A program made the translations under genes and the position numbers. The notes below the pieces were generated by a model. The model had not been told where the DNA came from and searched no databases. It saw nothing but the letters and a program-made list of their open reading frames with translations. Below are positions 41,781 to 50,704 of a DNA stretch of 64,000 nt, one piece after another. The DNA lies in the NCBI RefSeq assembly GCF_020515695.1, contig NZ_JAIWJA010000002.1:1-64000 (forward strand), given 5' to 3'. The stretch is from Pseudomonas sp. MWU16-30317 (GTDB lineage Bacteria > Pseudomonadota > Gammaproteobacteria > Pseudomonadales > Pseudomonadaceae). Numbering within the stretch: the first letter of the stretch is position 1; the number at the start of each line of letters is the position of its first letter.

Positions 41781-43679
41781 ATGTCGCACCAATCAGAATT
41801 GATCAGCGAGGACATCCTCGCTTACCTGGCCCAGCACGAGCGCAAGGAACTGTTGCGTTTCCTGACCTGCGGCAACGTCGATGACGGCAAGAGCACCCTG
41901 ATCGGGCGCCTGCTGCACGACTCCAAGATGATCTACGAAGATCACCTGGAAGCCATCACCCGCGACTCGAAAAAGTCCGGTACCACCGGCGATGATATCG
42001 ACCTCGCACTGCTGGTCGATGGCCTGCAGGCCGAGCGCGAGCAGGGCATCACCATCGATGTCGCCTATCGCTACTTCTCCACGGCCAAGCGCAAGTTCAT
42101 CATTGCCGACACCCCGGGCCACGAGCAGTACACCCGCAACATGGCCACCGGTGCGTCTACCTGTGACCTGGCGATCATTCTGGTCGACGCTCGCTATGGC
42201 GTGCAGACCCAGACCCGCCGACACAGCTACATCGCTTCGTTGCTGGGCATCAAACACATCGTGGTCGCCATCAACAAGATGGACCTCAAGGGTTTTGACG
42301 AGGGCGTGTTCGAGTCGATCAAGGCTGATTATCTGAAGTTCGCCGAGGCCATCAACCTCAATCCGACTACCCTGGCCTTCGTGCCGATGTCGGCGCTCAA
42401 GGGCGACAACGTGGTGAATCACAGCGAGCAATCGCCGTGGTACACCGGTCAGACCCTGATGGAAATCCTCGAGACCGTTGACGTTTCGACCGATCGCAAC
42501 ATGACCGACCTGCGCTTCCCGGTGCAGTACGTCAACCGCCCGAACCTGAACTTCCGCGGTTTCGCCGGCACCTTGGCCAGCGGCATCGTGCACAAGGGCG
42601 ACGAAGTCGTGGTGCTGCCATCGGGCAAGAGCAGCCGCGTCAAATCCATCGTCACCTACGAAGGTGAGCTGGAGCACGCCGGCCCAGGCCAGGCCGTGAC
42701 CCTGACCATGGAAGACGAGATCGACATCTCCCGTGGCGATCTGCTGGTGCACGCCGATAACGTGCCGCCGGTGACCGACCAGTTCGACGCCATGCTGGTG
42801 TGGATGGCCGAAGAGCCGATGCTGCCGGGCAAGAAATACGACATCAAGCGTGCGACCAGCTATGTGCCAGGCTCGATCGCCAGCATCGTCCACCGCGTCG
42901 ACGTCAACACGCTGGAAGAGGGCGCCGCGAGCTCTCTCAACCTCAACGAGATCGGCAAGGTCAAGGTCGCGCTGGATGCCGCCATCGCCTTGGACGGCTA
43001 TGAAAGCAACCGCACCACAGGCGCCTTCATCGTCATCGATCGCTTGACCAACGGCACCGTCGGCGCCGGCATGATCATCGCGCCGCCCGTGGTCGGCCAG
43101 GGTGGCGGCCATCACGGCAAGCTCGCCCATGTCGCCACTGAAGAGCGCGCCCAGCGTTTCGGCCAGCAGCCCGCTACCGTGCTGTTCACCGGCCTCTCGG
43201 GCGCCGGCAAGAGCACCTTGGCCTATGCGGTCGAGCGCAAGCTGTTCGACATGGGCCGTGCGGTCTACGTACTGGATGGCCAGAACCTGCGCCACGACCT
43301 CAACAAGGGGCTGCCCCAGGATCGCATCGGTCGCACCGAGAACTGGCGCCGTGCCGCCCATGTGGCGCGCCAGTTCAACGAAGCGGGCCTGTTGACCCTG
43401 GCAGCCTTCGTCGCACCATCGGCCGAAGGTCGCGAGCAAGCGAAGACCCTGATCGGCACCGAGCGCTTGATCACGGTATATGTGCAGGCTTCGCCGCTGG
43501 TATGCCGTCAGCGTGATCCACAGGGCCTGTACGCGGCCGATGGCGACAACATCCCGGGTGAGTCCTTCCCGTACGATGTGCCGTTGAATGCTGATCTGGT
43601 GGTGGATACCCAGAGTGCGTCGGTGGAGGAGGGGGTGAAGCAGGTGCTGGAGTTGCTGCGTTCGCGTGGGGCTATCTAG
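41781..43679 (+). CDS. cysNC: Fused sulfate adenylyltransferase subunit 1 / adenylylsulfate kinase
   Basis: 632-residue fusion: an EF-Tu-like GTPase (CysN) that drives ATP sulfurylase and an APS kinase (CysC) that makes PAPS. GTPase motifs are [12 protein letters not shown] (about 32), DTPGHEQ (about 110) and NKMD (about 165). The kinase starts near residue 455 with Walker [12 protein letters not shown] and has NGxxRTENWRR-like [13 protein letters not shown]. The stop TAG is the last base before a mobile-element end that begins GGGTCTGTGCG, so an insertion took place exactly at the 3' end. The final residues ([10 protein letters not shown]) look native. Confidence 0.96.
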   Translation: MSHQSELISEDILAYLAQHERKELLRFLTCGNVDDGKSTLIGRLLHDSKMIYEDHLEAITRDSKKSGTTGDDIDLALLVDGLQAEREQGITIDVAYRYFSTAKRKFIIADTPGHEQYTRNMATGASTCDLAIILVDARYGVQTQTRRHSYIASLLGIKHIVVAINKMDLKGFDEGVFESIKADYLKFAEAINLNPTTLAFVPMSALKGDNVVNHSEQSPWYTGQTLMEILETVDVSTDRNMTDLRFPVQYVNRPNLNFRGFAGTLASGIVHKGDEVVVLPSGKSSRVKSIVTYEGELEHAGPGQAVTLTMEDEIDISRGDLLVHADNVPPVTDQFDAMLVWMAEEPMLPGKKYDIKRATSYVPGSIASIVHRVDVNTLEEGAASSLNLNEIGKVKVALDAAIALDGYESNRTTGAFIVIDRLTNGTVGAGMIIAPPVVGQGGGHHGKLAHVATEERAQRFGQQPATVLFTGLSGAGKSTLAYAVERKLFDMGRAVYVLDGQNLRHDLNKGLPQDRIGRTENWRRAAHVARQFNEAGLLTLAAFVAPSAEGREQAKTLIGTERLITVYVQASPLVCRQRDPQGLYAADGDNIPGESFPYDVPLNADLVVDTQSASVEEGVKQVLELLRSRGAI

Positions 43680-43852
43680 GGTCTGTGCGAAAAGTATTGT
43701 CGCAAACACCTCATGGCGCAGGCCAATGAGACCATCGCCGCAAAACTTGTTGCGAGCTTGTCGAAGCGAGTAACGACGCGGCGATTTTCCTTCAGCCACC
43801 CGAAAATGCGCTCGGTGATGTTGCGCTGTCGGGATCTGGGGCGATCAAACAG
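43676..43852 (-). pseudogene. 3' remnant of an IS5-type transposase
   Basis: The minus strand encodes a C-terminal transposase fragment of about 58 residues: LFDRPRSRQRNITERIFGWL followed by KENRRVVTRFDKLATSFAAM and ending LRQYFSHRP. The Glu of ERIFGWLKENRR is the third residue of the DDE triad. A stop codon is in frame just before the fragment, and the first two catalytic Asp regions are missing, so it is inactive. The end of the element, GGGTCTGTGCGAAAAGT, starts at 43680 next to the cysNC stop; the sequence CTAG at the junction is a frequent target of this family. The other element end is not found nearby. Confidence 0.85.
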
Positions 43853-44074
43853 TCAGGCCAAGCCCGGCTTGGGTTTGCGTGCATGTCCCGCCATGCGGTA
43901 CCAGAGCAAAGCACCCAAAGAACGTCGTTGAGCTTCAGCGATCATCGACTCTCGGGCGTCCGCTGCGGTGGGTTTCAGTGAAAAAATCGGCATCCAGATC
44001 TCAGGCTGCTTTGGGGGGGGCGGGCTTGCCCTTTGCCGGCAGATCGATGCCCCCGACAAAGTCCAGAGTGCTGA
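43853..44074. other. Spacer between IS remnant and MFS gene
   Basis: 222 bp. A minus-strand frame running to a stop at 43853 is in the same phase as the transposase remnant but has no transposase sequence that I recognise. An eight-G tract is at about 44015-44022. No promoter or intact gene is evident. Confidence 0.5.
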
Positions 44075-45283
44075 TCACTGGACTTTCGGCTCGGCACAAA
44101 CGGCAGACGTGGCACGAAGTGTAGGCATCCCCAACAGCACGATTACCACCATGGACAGGCCCGCGACAATTGCGACACCGAACCCTGCCTGCGCGCCATA
44201 GACGTCGATGACTAGGCCCGCCAATACGCCACCGAGCGCTACGCCGATGCTGATTCCTGTAGTCATCCACGTAAGTCCTTCGGTTATTCTGAACGGTGGA
44301 ACAATGATCGTACCGAGATTCATGACGACGACCATCGTTGGCGCAAATGACATACCTGCCACAAACAGCATCCCGGAAAGGATGTAGACATCCGGTGACA
44401 AAATGGGCAACACGGCAGTGACTGCCGTTATCAGGACCCCAATAAAGAACTGCTTTTCAATCGGCAAGGAAATCCTTAAAGTGCCGAACGTCAAGCCAGC
44501 GATCATCGAGCCGAGCGCATAGGCTGCCAGGATGAAACTGGCAGATGCCGGCCAGCCTTGTGCGTTGGCGAAAGCAACAACCGCCACGTCGATTGATCCG
44601 CCAATCACACCCATCGCCAAGAGCGCCAGCACGATGGTACGAACGCCGGGGATAAGAAGGGTCGAGCTTGTGCTCCTTCCAATGCCCACGACTACCTTCG
44701 GTTCTGTCTGCCGCTGCATAAGAAAAGCCGTCACGCCGACAACCAGCAACATGACAGCTACAAGTGGTCCAGCTTCGGCGAAAAAGCTGACGCTCAAACC
44801 AATGGCTAGTGGTGGCCCGATGATAAAGGCGAGTTCAGTTAGAACCGTATCTAGAGAGAAGGCAGTGTGTAACTGTGGCTTACCACGGAAAAGCTGCGTC
44901 CAGCGTGCTCTTATCATGGCGGGCATGCTCGGCATCGTGCCCGCCAATGCCGCAAGAATAAACAGCAGTGTAGCGGGAGCCCTCATGTAGACGGCAACGA
45001 TCAGCGCGAGCAACATGCCAACGCTGAAGGTCGTCACAAAGGGCAGAACCCGACGTTGGCCCCGCCGATCAACCAGCTTCGATACTTGCGGACCGATAAG
45101 CGCATTCGCCAAGGTAAAAGTACCGGCGACTGAGCCGGCCAGCCAATAAAGGCCCGTTTGCTGCACCAGCATGGTAATGATGCCGATGCCGATCATTGCT
45201 TGTGGCAGACGGGCAATTGAGCTCGCAATCACTAACCCCATGACGCCCGGAGTGGCGAGAAGTTCGCGGTAGGGATTTGCCAT
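44075..45283 (-). CDS. MFS transporter of unknown substrate (horizontally acquired)
   Basis: 402-residue major facilitator with 12 predicted membrane helices in two groups of six, joined by a loop near MQRQTEPKVVVGIGRSTS. The helix 2-3 loop carries the family motif-like KLVDRRGQRRVL. It resembles sugar-efflux or drug-efflux type MFS proteins, but the substrate cannot be told. AAGGA lies 8 nt before ATG 45283. It is AT-richer and uses codons such as ATA, TTA and AAT more than its neighbours, and it lies in the island between cysNC and zapG with no partner gene, so recent transfer is likely. Confidence 0.85.
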   Translation of the reverse strand: MANPYRELLATPGVMGLVIASSIARLPQAMIGIGIITMLVQQTGLYWLAGSVAGTFTLANALIGPQVSKLVDRRGQRRVLPFVTTFSVGMLLALIVAVYMRAPATLLFILAALAGTMPSMPAMIRARWTQLFRGKPQLHTAFSLDTVLTELAFIIGPPLAIGLSVSFFAEAGPLVAVMLLVVGVTAFLMQRQTEPKVVVGIGRSTSSTLLIPGVRTIVLALLAMGVIGGSIDVAVVAFANAQGWPASASFILAAYALGSMIAGLTFGTLRISLPIEKQFFIGVLITAVTAVLPILSPDVYILSGMLFVAGMSFAPTMVVVMNLGTIIVPPFRITEGLTWMTTGISIGVALGGVLAGLVIDVYGAQAGFGVAIVAGLSMVVIVLLGMPTLRATSAVCAEPKVQ

Positions 45284-46010
45284 AATTTTTCCTTTTTATA
45301 ATTTGACTCTGATAAATAACCCGCTGCATGCGACGAAAACAATGGAGTATTATCTTGACTCCTATTGATCATATGTCTCAAGTCATTCAGCGGAAAAGTA
45401 TCGCTTATTAAAATAATCGCTACCTGTTATATAAATCGGGCGTATCAGTCGATGCTATCTTGCCAGTTTCATCGCGCATTACCAAATCCAATGCCTGTCG
45501 GAGCTTTGGATGTTGCAATTAAAGGCCCTGATTGTTTTTGCCCATGAGAAACAACATCCTTGACCAGGTCAGCTAGTACATTTTTTTCTGCAGTAGAGAT
45601 GATCAATATTCTTAGGGTGTATTCAGATAAAAAATTTCGATCCGATTTCAGCTTCGATGCCTGTCGAAACCAAGATTCTACCCCAGACACGTAAAAGTCA
45701 ATACCGGTCGAAAACTGACAAGCTCTACGTTCAAGCCATGCTCCTTGCGATAAGCACGGTGGCTATAGAGAGATCATCTGGACACCCCGCGAAAATTAGC
45801 TTTTGCAGAGTTTTTTTGCTCATAATTGAAAGATTATGTGACTCAGATATGCTCCCATCTGTAATGCACTTTTGCGTATATCAACTATAACTACTTGCCG
45901 CGTCGGTAATGGCCGAGTGCGCGAACCACCGTGCTAGAGATATCGCTGTACGACAAGCGGTTTTCTACTGAAATATGCTGTTACTTCAGAAATGATCTGT
46001 ATGGTCTTGA
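45284..46010. other. AT-rich island DNA with no intact gene
   Basis: Clearly AT-richer than the core genome. Apart from the broken frame at 45469-45823 described separately, I see no gene. The first 80 bp probably hold the MFS promoter (minus strand), and 45824-46010 has nothing I can name. Confidence 0.55.
45469..45823 (-). pseudogene. Degraded reading frame of unknown family
   Basis: Minus-strand pieces look like one gene broken by frame changes. A first piece starts ATG at 45823 (MSKKTLQKLIFAGCPDDLSI) and stops at 45731. In another frame KEHGLNVELVSF continues over the same join, and a third piece reads SGVESWFRQASKLKSDRNFL and ends GFGNAR at 45469. No Shine-Dalgarno is seen. The composition is protein-like and different from the surrounding shadow frames, but I do not recognise the family. 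Confidence 0.4.
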
Positions 46011-46705
46011 TGGCACTTTGCGGCTATCCCTTCCCCTGACGACCGCGCGCCCCTTTGCTTGGAGATCGGTAACGCGCAGCATAAGGTCCGCCTGACAGAC
46101 ATTCAGGACACGCTGTCCAGAATCGAGGCCCTGTATCAAGAGTCGCTGGGTAAAAGTTCGATCCTGTCTCGAAATGAATTCATCACCCGTCGTCGGGAGA
46201 TGTTCGATCTGCTGTACAGGCAGCTGAAAGAATTTGCAGGCATAGGTTCAGGATTAAAGAACACCAACGGGATCAGAAATATGCTTGGGGTGTCGACTAA
46301 CAGCTATCTGCGGCATGGGGAATCTCCGGGTATGCAGAGAGAATAGCGAAGGTGTCGAAGGCGGCGGCGTATATGAAGGCGGGCGGCTATATTGGGGTGG
46401 CGTTGAATGTTGCTGCCCCTGGTTTGGCGATTCAAAAGGCTTGCTCGTTTGGTCGGGAGGAATAATGTACAGAGGCGAAATATGTCGAGGGTGGGAAATA
46501 AGTCGGTGGTGTAGCGCTAAGCGCTTACCTTGGGGGAAGCGGGCTGGCCATGGGAGGCGCGATATGTCGAGCGAGGTTCGCGGCGGCTGGATCTCGCTCA
46601 GCTCTGAGAGCTGCTGGACGTGCTGGGCACGGATCTGATTCGATTCGTGGCGCGCTATGAAACAGCGCTGGCTGGACTGAGCCAGGGTGATATACACCAG
46701 CCATA
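46011..46705 (+). pseudogene. Broken C-terminal part of a large toxin-like protein
   Basis: The plus strand contains one open piece to a stop at 46344, including VRLTDIQDTLSRIEALYQES and SRNEFITRRREMFDLLYRQL. Near 46315 the frame shifts and the sense continues as GYAERIAKVSKAAAYM and GGYIGVALNVAAPGLAIQKA, interrupted by TAA at 46463 and 46499, then VALSAYLGGSGLAMGGAICR, rich in Gly and Ala as in membrane-inserting segments. The beginning lacks a start: the frame is open from a stop at 46008. From memory this pattern (charged helical part, then Gly/Ala-rich hydrophobic part) is found at the ends of PAAR/LysM-linked secreted proteins of Pseudomonas, but I cannot verify it. Inactive. Confidence 0.6.
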
Positions 46706-46738
46706 AAAAACGGAGCCCGCAGGCTCCGTCGTTTTTTG
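46704..46738 (-). terminator. Terminator after zapG, probably bidirectional
   Basis: CGGAGCC-CGCA-GGCTCCG, flanked by AAAAAA on one side and TTTTTT on the other. It ends zapG (stop at 46748) and could stop transcription coming from the island. Confidence 0.9.
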
Positions 46739-46747
46739 AGCGAAGCG

Positions 46748-47185
46748 TTACTTGCGCTTCAACCCATACTGCTCATCGAGCATCCCCGGCGAGTTGGGCG
46801 CTTTTGGCGCGTAGTCGAGCGGCGGCTCGGCGCCTTGTGGCGGGGTCAGGCGCTCGCGAGGGCCGATTGGCGCTTCGGAGTGCAGCGAGGCCAGCAGGCG
46901 CTGGCGGGTCAGTTCGTCGAGGGCCAGGCTGTTGGCGCCCTCGGCGAGGTGATCTTGAACCTCCTGGTAGCTCTGAGTGAGCTTCTTGACCAGGATGGCG
47001 GTGCTGTTGAAGTGGGTGACCACCTCGTGCTGGTAGTTATCGAAACGTTCCTGAATTTCGTCCAGCTGACGCTGCGTGCTGCTAGGCGCGGCGTTGGGCG
47101 CGAGGCGGGCGATCAGGAAACCGGCGACCACACCGACCACCAGGGCCAGGGTAGGCAACAACCAAACTAAGAGCGAGTGTTCCAC
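46748..47185 (-). CDS. zapG: YhcB/ZapG family cell-division and envelope protein (DUF1043)
   Basis: Inner-membrane protein of 145 residues: N-terminal helix (LLVWLLPTLALVVGVVAGFLIARL), a cytoplasmic coiled coil (STQRQLDEIQERFDNYQHEV through KLTQSYQEVQDHLAEG) and a Pro-rich tail. E. coli YhcB helps to coordinate envelope growth and division. Transcribed away from the alpha/beta hydrolase gene. Confidence 0.9.
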   Translation of the reverse strand: MEHSLLVWLLPTLALVVGVVAGFLIARLAPNAAPSSTQRQLDEIQERFDNYQHEVVTHFNSTAILVKKLTQSYQEVQDHLAEGANSLALDELTRQRLLASLHSEAPIGPRERLTPPQGAEPPLDYAPKAPNSPGMLDEQYGLKRK

Positions 47186-47324
47186 GAGTCCTTCCTCTAT
47201 AAACGGCTTTGCTTTACGTTAACGGCTCGGACCTGCACTGTACACTGCATTACGATGGCAAATATGTCAGACAGGATCTTTCAGCTAGACGAGTCGACCC
47301 TATCAGAGGTCACGGAGTTCATCC

Positions 47325-47960
47325 TTGCTCACCCGCGAAACCCCTTTGATGCTTGATGGTCCGCTGGGCCAACTGGAAGCGCTGTACCTCGATACCCCCG
47401 GTGCCACCGGCGTAGCGTTGATCTGTCATCCTAACCCGGTGCAGGGCGGCAATATGCTCAACAAGGTCGTGTCGACGCTGCAGCGCACTGCGCGGGATGC
47501 GGGTCTTGTGACGTTGCGTTTCAATTATCGCGGCACGGGTGCCAGCGCCGGCAGCCACGACATGGGCAGCGGCGAGGTCGATGACGCCCTGGCGGCGGCC
47601 ACCTGGCTGCAGGCCCAGCACCCTGAGCTGCCGCTGACGCTGTTCGGCTTCTCCTTTGGGGGCTTTGTGGCCGCCAGCCTTGGCGGGCGCCTGGAGGCCC
47701 GGGGAAGCGCCTTGAAACACTTGTTCATGGTGGCCCCGGCGGTGATGCGCCTCAAGCCCGAGCATCCGCTGCCACAACACTGCCCCATCACGGTCATCCA
47801 GCCAGAAACCGACGAAGTGGTCGAGCCACAGCTGGTATACGACTGGTCCAATGCGCTGGACCGTCCCCATGAGCTGCTGAAAGTGGCAGAATGCGGACAC
47901 TTTTTTCATGGCAAGCTGACCGATCTCAAGGATCTGGTCGTACCCCGCCTTTCGAACTGA
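47325..47960 (+). CDS. Alpha/beta hydrolase
   Basis: 211-residue serine hydrolase fold: oxyanion stretch [11 protein letters not shown], nucleophile elbow FGFSFGGF (Ser about residue 109), a late Asp in QPETDEVV and His in ECGHFFHG. No lid domain. The substrate is unknown; the family is conserved next to trpS in pseudomonads. Start is TTG 47325, 7 nt after GGAG; the ATG at 47349 is an alternative. Confidence 0.87.
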   Translation: MLTRETPLMLDGPLGQLEALYLDTPGATGVALICHPNPVQGGNMLNKVVSTLQRTARDAGLVTLRFNYRGTGASAGSHDMGSGEVDDALAAATWLQAQHPELPLTLFGFSFGGFVAASLGGRLEARGSALKHLFMVAPAVMRLKPEHPLPQHCPITVIQPETDEVVEPQLVYDWSNALDRPHELLKVAECGHFFHGKLTDLKDLVVPRLSN

Positions 47961-47985
47961 CTGCAGCCTGACTAAGCGACCCGAC

Positions 47986-49341
47986 ATGACCACCACTCGT
48001 ATCCTCACCGGTATCACCACCACCGGGACCCCGCATCTGGGCAACTACGCCGGCGCCATCCGCCCGGCTATCGTTGCCAGCCGCCAGAGCGATGCCGATT
48101 CGTTCTACTTTCTGGCCGACTACCACGCCCTGATCAAATGCGATGAGCCACTGCGCATTCAGCGCTCGCGCCTGGAAATCGCCGCGACCTGGCTGGCGGC
48201 GGGGCTGGACGTGGATCGAGTGACCTTCTATCGGCAGTCCGACATTCCCGAGATCCCCGAGCTGACCTGGCTGCTGACGTGCGTCGCGGCCAAGGGCTTG
48301 CTCAACCGCGCGCACGCCTATAAAGCCTCGGTGGACAAGAACGTCGAGACCGGCGAAGACCCGGACGCCGGCATCACCATGGGCCTGTACAGCTACCCGA
48401 TTCTCATGGCAGCGGACATCCTGATGTTCAACGCGCACAAGGTGCCCGTCGGTCGCGACCAGATCCAGCACGTCGAAATGGCTCGCGACATCGGCCAGCG
48501 CTTCAATCACCTGTTCGGCCAGGGCAAGGAATTCTTCGTCATGCCTGAAGCGCTGATCGAGGAGAGCGTCGCCACCTTGCCGGGCCTCGACGGTCGCAAG
48601 ATGTCCAAGAGCTACGACAACACCATTCCGTTGTTCAGCAGCCCCAAGGACATGAAAGAGGCCATCTCGCGGATCGTCACCGATTCGCGCTTGCCGGGTG
48701 AGGCCAAGGACCCTGACAACTCGCACCTGTTCACCCTGTTCGAAGCCTTCGCCACACCTGAGCAGGCAGCCGAATTTCGCGCCGACCTCCTGCAGGGCCT
48801 GGGCTGGGGCGAGGCCAAGAACCGCCTGTTCACCTTGCTCGACGCCGATCTGAGTGAAGCGCGGGATAAATACGCGACCTTGATCGAGCGCCCGGCCGAC
48901 CTTGAGGACATCCTCCAGGCTGGCGCCGCCAAGGCGCGCAAGGTAGCGACGCCGTTCCTCGGTCAACTGCGCGAAGCGGTGGGCCTGCGCTCGTTCCGCG
49001 AGCAAGTGCAAGTCGCTGCCGCTGGCAAGAAAAAGGCCAGCAAGGCGGCGCGCTTTGTGAGCTTCCGTGAAGACGACGGCAGCTTCCGCTTCCGCCTATT
49101 GGCCGCCGATGGCGAGCAACTGCTGCTGTCGCGCAGCTTTGCCGATGGCAAGGCCGCAGGGGGCGTCAGCAAACAACTGCAGCAAGGCGGCGAGCTGGAT
49201 ATCCGCGTTGATGCCGATAACGGTTTCACCTTGTGGCTCGACGGTGCCTGCGTGGCCGACGGACCGCAGTTTGCCGACAGCGCTGCGCGCGAGCTGGCCG
49301 TAGAGGCTCTGCGTCAGGCGCTGCAGCCTCAAACGGACTGA
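47986..49341 (+). CDS. trpS: Tryptophanyl-tRNA synthetase
   Basis: Class I synthetase. The HIGH-like motif is [10 protein letters not shown] and the KMSKS motif is [10 protein letters not shown] (about residue 205). At 451 residues it is longer than the 334-residue E. coli type: after the synthetase proper (to about residue 340) there is an extra C-terminal domain with [20 protein letters not shown], which occurs in Pseudomonas TrpS. 25 nt after the hydrolase gene. Confidence 0.96.
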   Translation: MTTTRILTGITTTGTPHLGNYAGAIRPAIVASRQSDADSFYFLADYHALIKCDEPLRIQRSRLEIAATWLAAGLDVDRVTFYRQSDIPEIPELTWLLTCVAAKGLLNRAHAYKASVDKNVETGEDPDAGITMGLYSYPILMAADILMFNAHKVPVGRDQIQHVEMARDIGQRFNHLFGQGKEFFVMPEALIEESVATLPGLDGRKMSKSYDNTIPLFSSPKDMKEAISRIVTDSRLPGEAKDPDNSHLFTLFEAFATPEQAAEFRADLLQGLGWGEAKNRLFTLLDADLSEARDKYATLIERPADLEDILQAGAAKARKVATPFLGQLREAVGLRSFREQVQVAAAGKKKASKAARFVSFREDDGSFRFRLLAADGEQLLLSRSFADGKAAGGVSKQLQQGGELDIRVDADNGFTLWLDGACVADGPQFADSAARELAVEALRQALQPQTD

Positions 49342-49426
49342 TGCGACAGCCTGTCGCACTGTCCATTGCCATTCATCAGGGGCGCCGCTACAGTGGCGAC
49401 CCGTTTTTGTTGCCTTGCTGACGAAT

Positions 49427-50521
49427 ATGACGCCTCTAGAACGATATCAAGCCGACCTCAAGCGCCCCGACTTCTTCCACGATGCCTCCCAGGAGAACGC
49501 CGTGCGCCACCTGCAGCGTCTATACGACGATCTGGTAGCCGCGCAGCACAGCAAGCCGGGCATGTTGAGCAAGCTGTTCGGCAAGAAAGAGCAGGTACCG
49601 GTGACCGGCCTGTATTTCTGGGGCGGTGTCGGCCGCGGCAAGACGTATCTGGTGGATACCTTTTTCGACGCGCTGCCGTTCGAGCAGAAGGTGCGCACGC
49701 ACTTTCACCGCTTCATGAAGCGCGTGCACGAAGAAATGCGCACCCTCAAGGACCAGAAAAACCCGCTGACGGTGATCGCCAAGCGCTTTTCCGATGAGGC
49801 GCGGGTAATCTGCTTCGACGAGTTCTTCGTGTCTGACATCACCGACGCCATGATCCTGGGCACCCTGATGGAAGAGCTGTTCAAGAACGGCGTGACCCTG
49901 GTGGCGACCTCCAACATCGTGCCTGATGGTCTGTACAAGGACGGCCTGCAGCGCGCGCGCTTCCTGCCGGCCATCGCGCTGATCAAGCAGTTCACCGAAG
50001 TGGTCAACGTCGACAGCGGCGTCGATTATCGTCTGCGCCACCTCGAGCAGGCTGAGCTGTTCCATTCCCCGCTCAATGAAGCGGCCGAAAAAAGCATGCG
50101 CGACAGCTTCAAGGCGTTGACCAACAACAGCACCAAGGTCAAGGAAAACGACCCGCTGATGATCGAGAACCGCGAGATCAAGGCGCTGCGTACCTGCGAG
50201 GACGTGGCCTGGTTTCAGTTTCGCGAGCTCTGCGATGGCCCGCGCAGCCAGAATGACTACATCGAGCTGGGCAAGATCTTCAACACCGTGCTGCTCAGCG
50301 ACGTAGAGCAGATGAGCGTGACCATCGACGATATCGCGCGCCGATTCATCAACATGGTCGACGAGTTCTACGACCGTAACGTCAAGCTGATCATTTCCGC
50401 CGAAGTGGAGCTCAAGGACCTGTATACCGGTGGGCGCCTGAACTTCGAGTTTCAGCGCACCCTGAGCCGGTTGCTGGAGATGCAGTCCCACGAGTTCCTG
50501 ACTCGCGCGCACAAGCCCTGA
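49427..50521 (+). CDS. zapE: Cell division ATPase ZapE (AFG1-like)
   Basis: AAA-type ATPase of the AFG1/ZapE family that joins the Z ring late in division and under stress. 364 residues. Walker A GGVGRGKTYLVD (about 67), Walker B ARVICFDEFFV (about 128) and the sensor stretch LVATSNIVPDGLY are present. The ATG at 49427 gives MTPLERYQADL; a TTG four codons upstream is possible. Shine-Dalgarno is weak. Confidence 0.94.
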   Translation: MTPLERYQADLKRPDFFHDASQENAVRHLQRLYDDLVAAQHSKPGMLSKLFGKKEQVPVTGLYFWGGVGRGKTYLVDTFFDALPFEQKVRTHFHRFMKRVHEEMRTLKDQKNPLTVIAKRFSDEARVICFDEFFVSDITDAMILGTLMEELFKNGVTLVATSNIVPDGLYKDGLQRARFLPAIALIKQFTEVVNVDSGVDYRLRHLEQAELFHSPLNEAAEKSMRDSFKALTNNSTKVKENDPLMIENREIKALRTCEDVAWFQFRELCDGPRSQNDYIELGKIFNTVLLSDVEQMSVTIDDIARRFINMVDEFYDRNVKLIISAEVELKDLYTGGRLNFEFQRTLSRLLEMQSHEFLTRAHKP

Positions 50522-50704
50522 CTTCGCTGCCGAACGCGCAAGCCCGCTCCCGCAGGGCGATACGTAACTTGTGGGAGATTCTATGGTCTTGCGCAAACCG
50601 TGCCGGCCCCTTCGCCAGCAAGCTGTGCTCCCACAGGTGTACGGCTCAGGCCAGGTTTGCACTGTGGGAGCCGGGCTTGCCCGCGAAGAGGCCCTCGCAA
50701 ACGC
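50522..50704. repeat. REP-like repeats after zapE
   Basis: The spacer holds the same family of repeats as at 1-822: GCCGGCCCCTTCGCCAGCA, GCTCCCACAGGTGTA and the inverted GTGGGAGCCGGGCTTGCCC. zapE and the regulator gene converge here. Confidence 0.9.

Noticed and set aside
41793..43799. 668-codon open frame opposite cysNC
   Set aside because: Shadow frame. Only its first few dozen codons cross the IS remnant, whose real frame is different.
43853..44059. 68-codon minus frame next to the IS remnant as a transposase part
   Set aside because: It is in phase with the remnant but shows no transposase motif and is separated by a stop.
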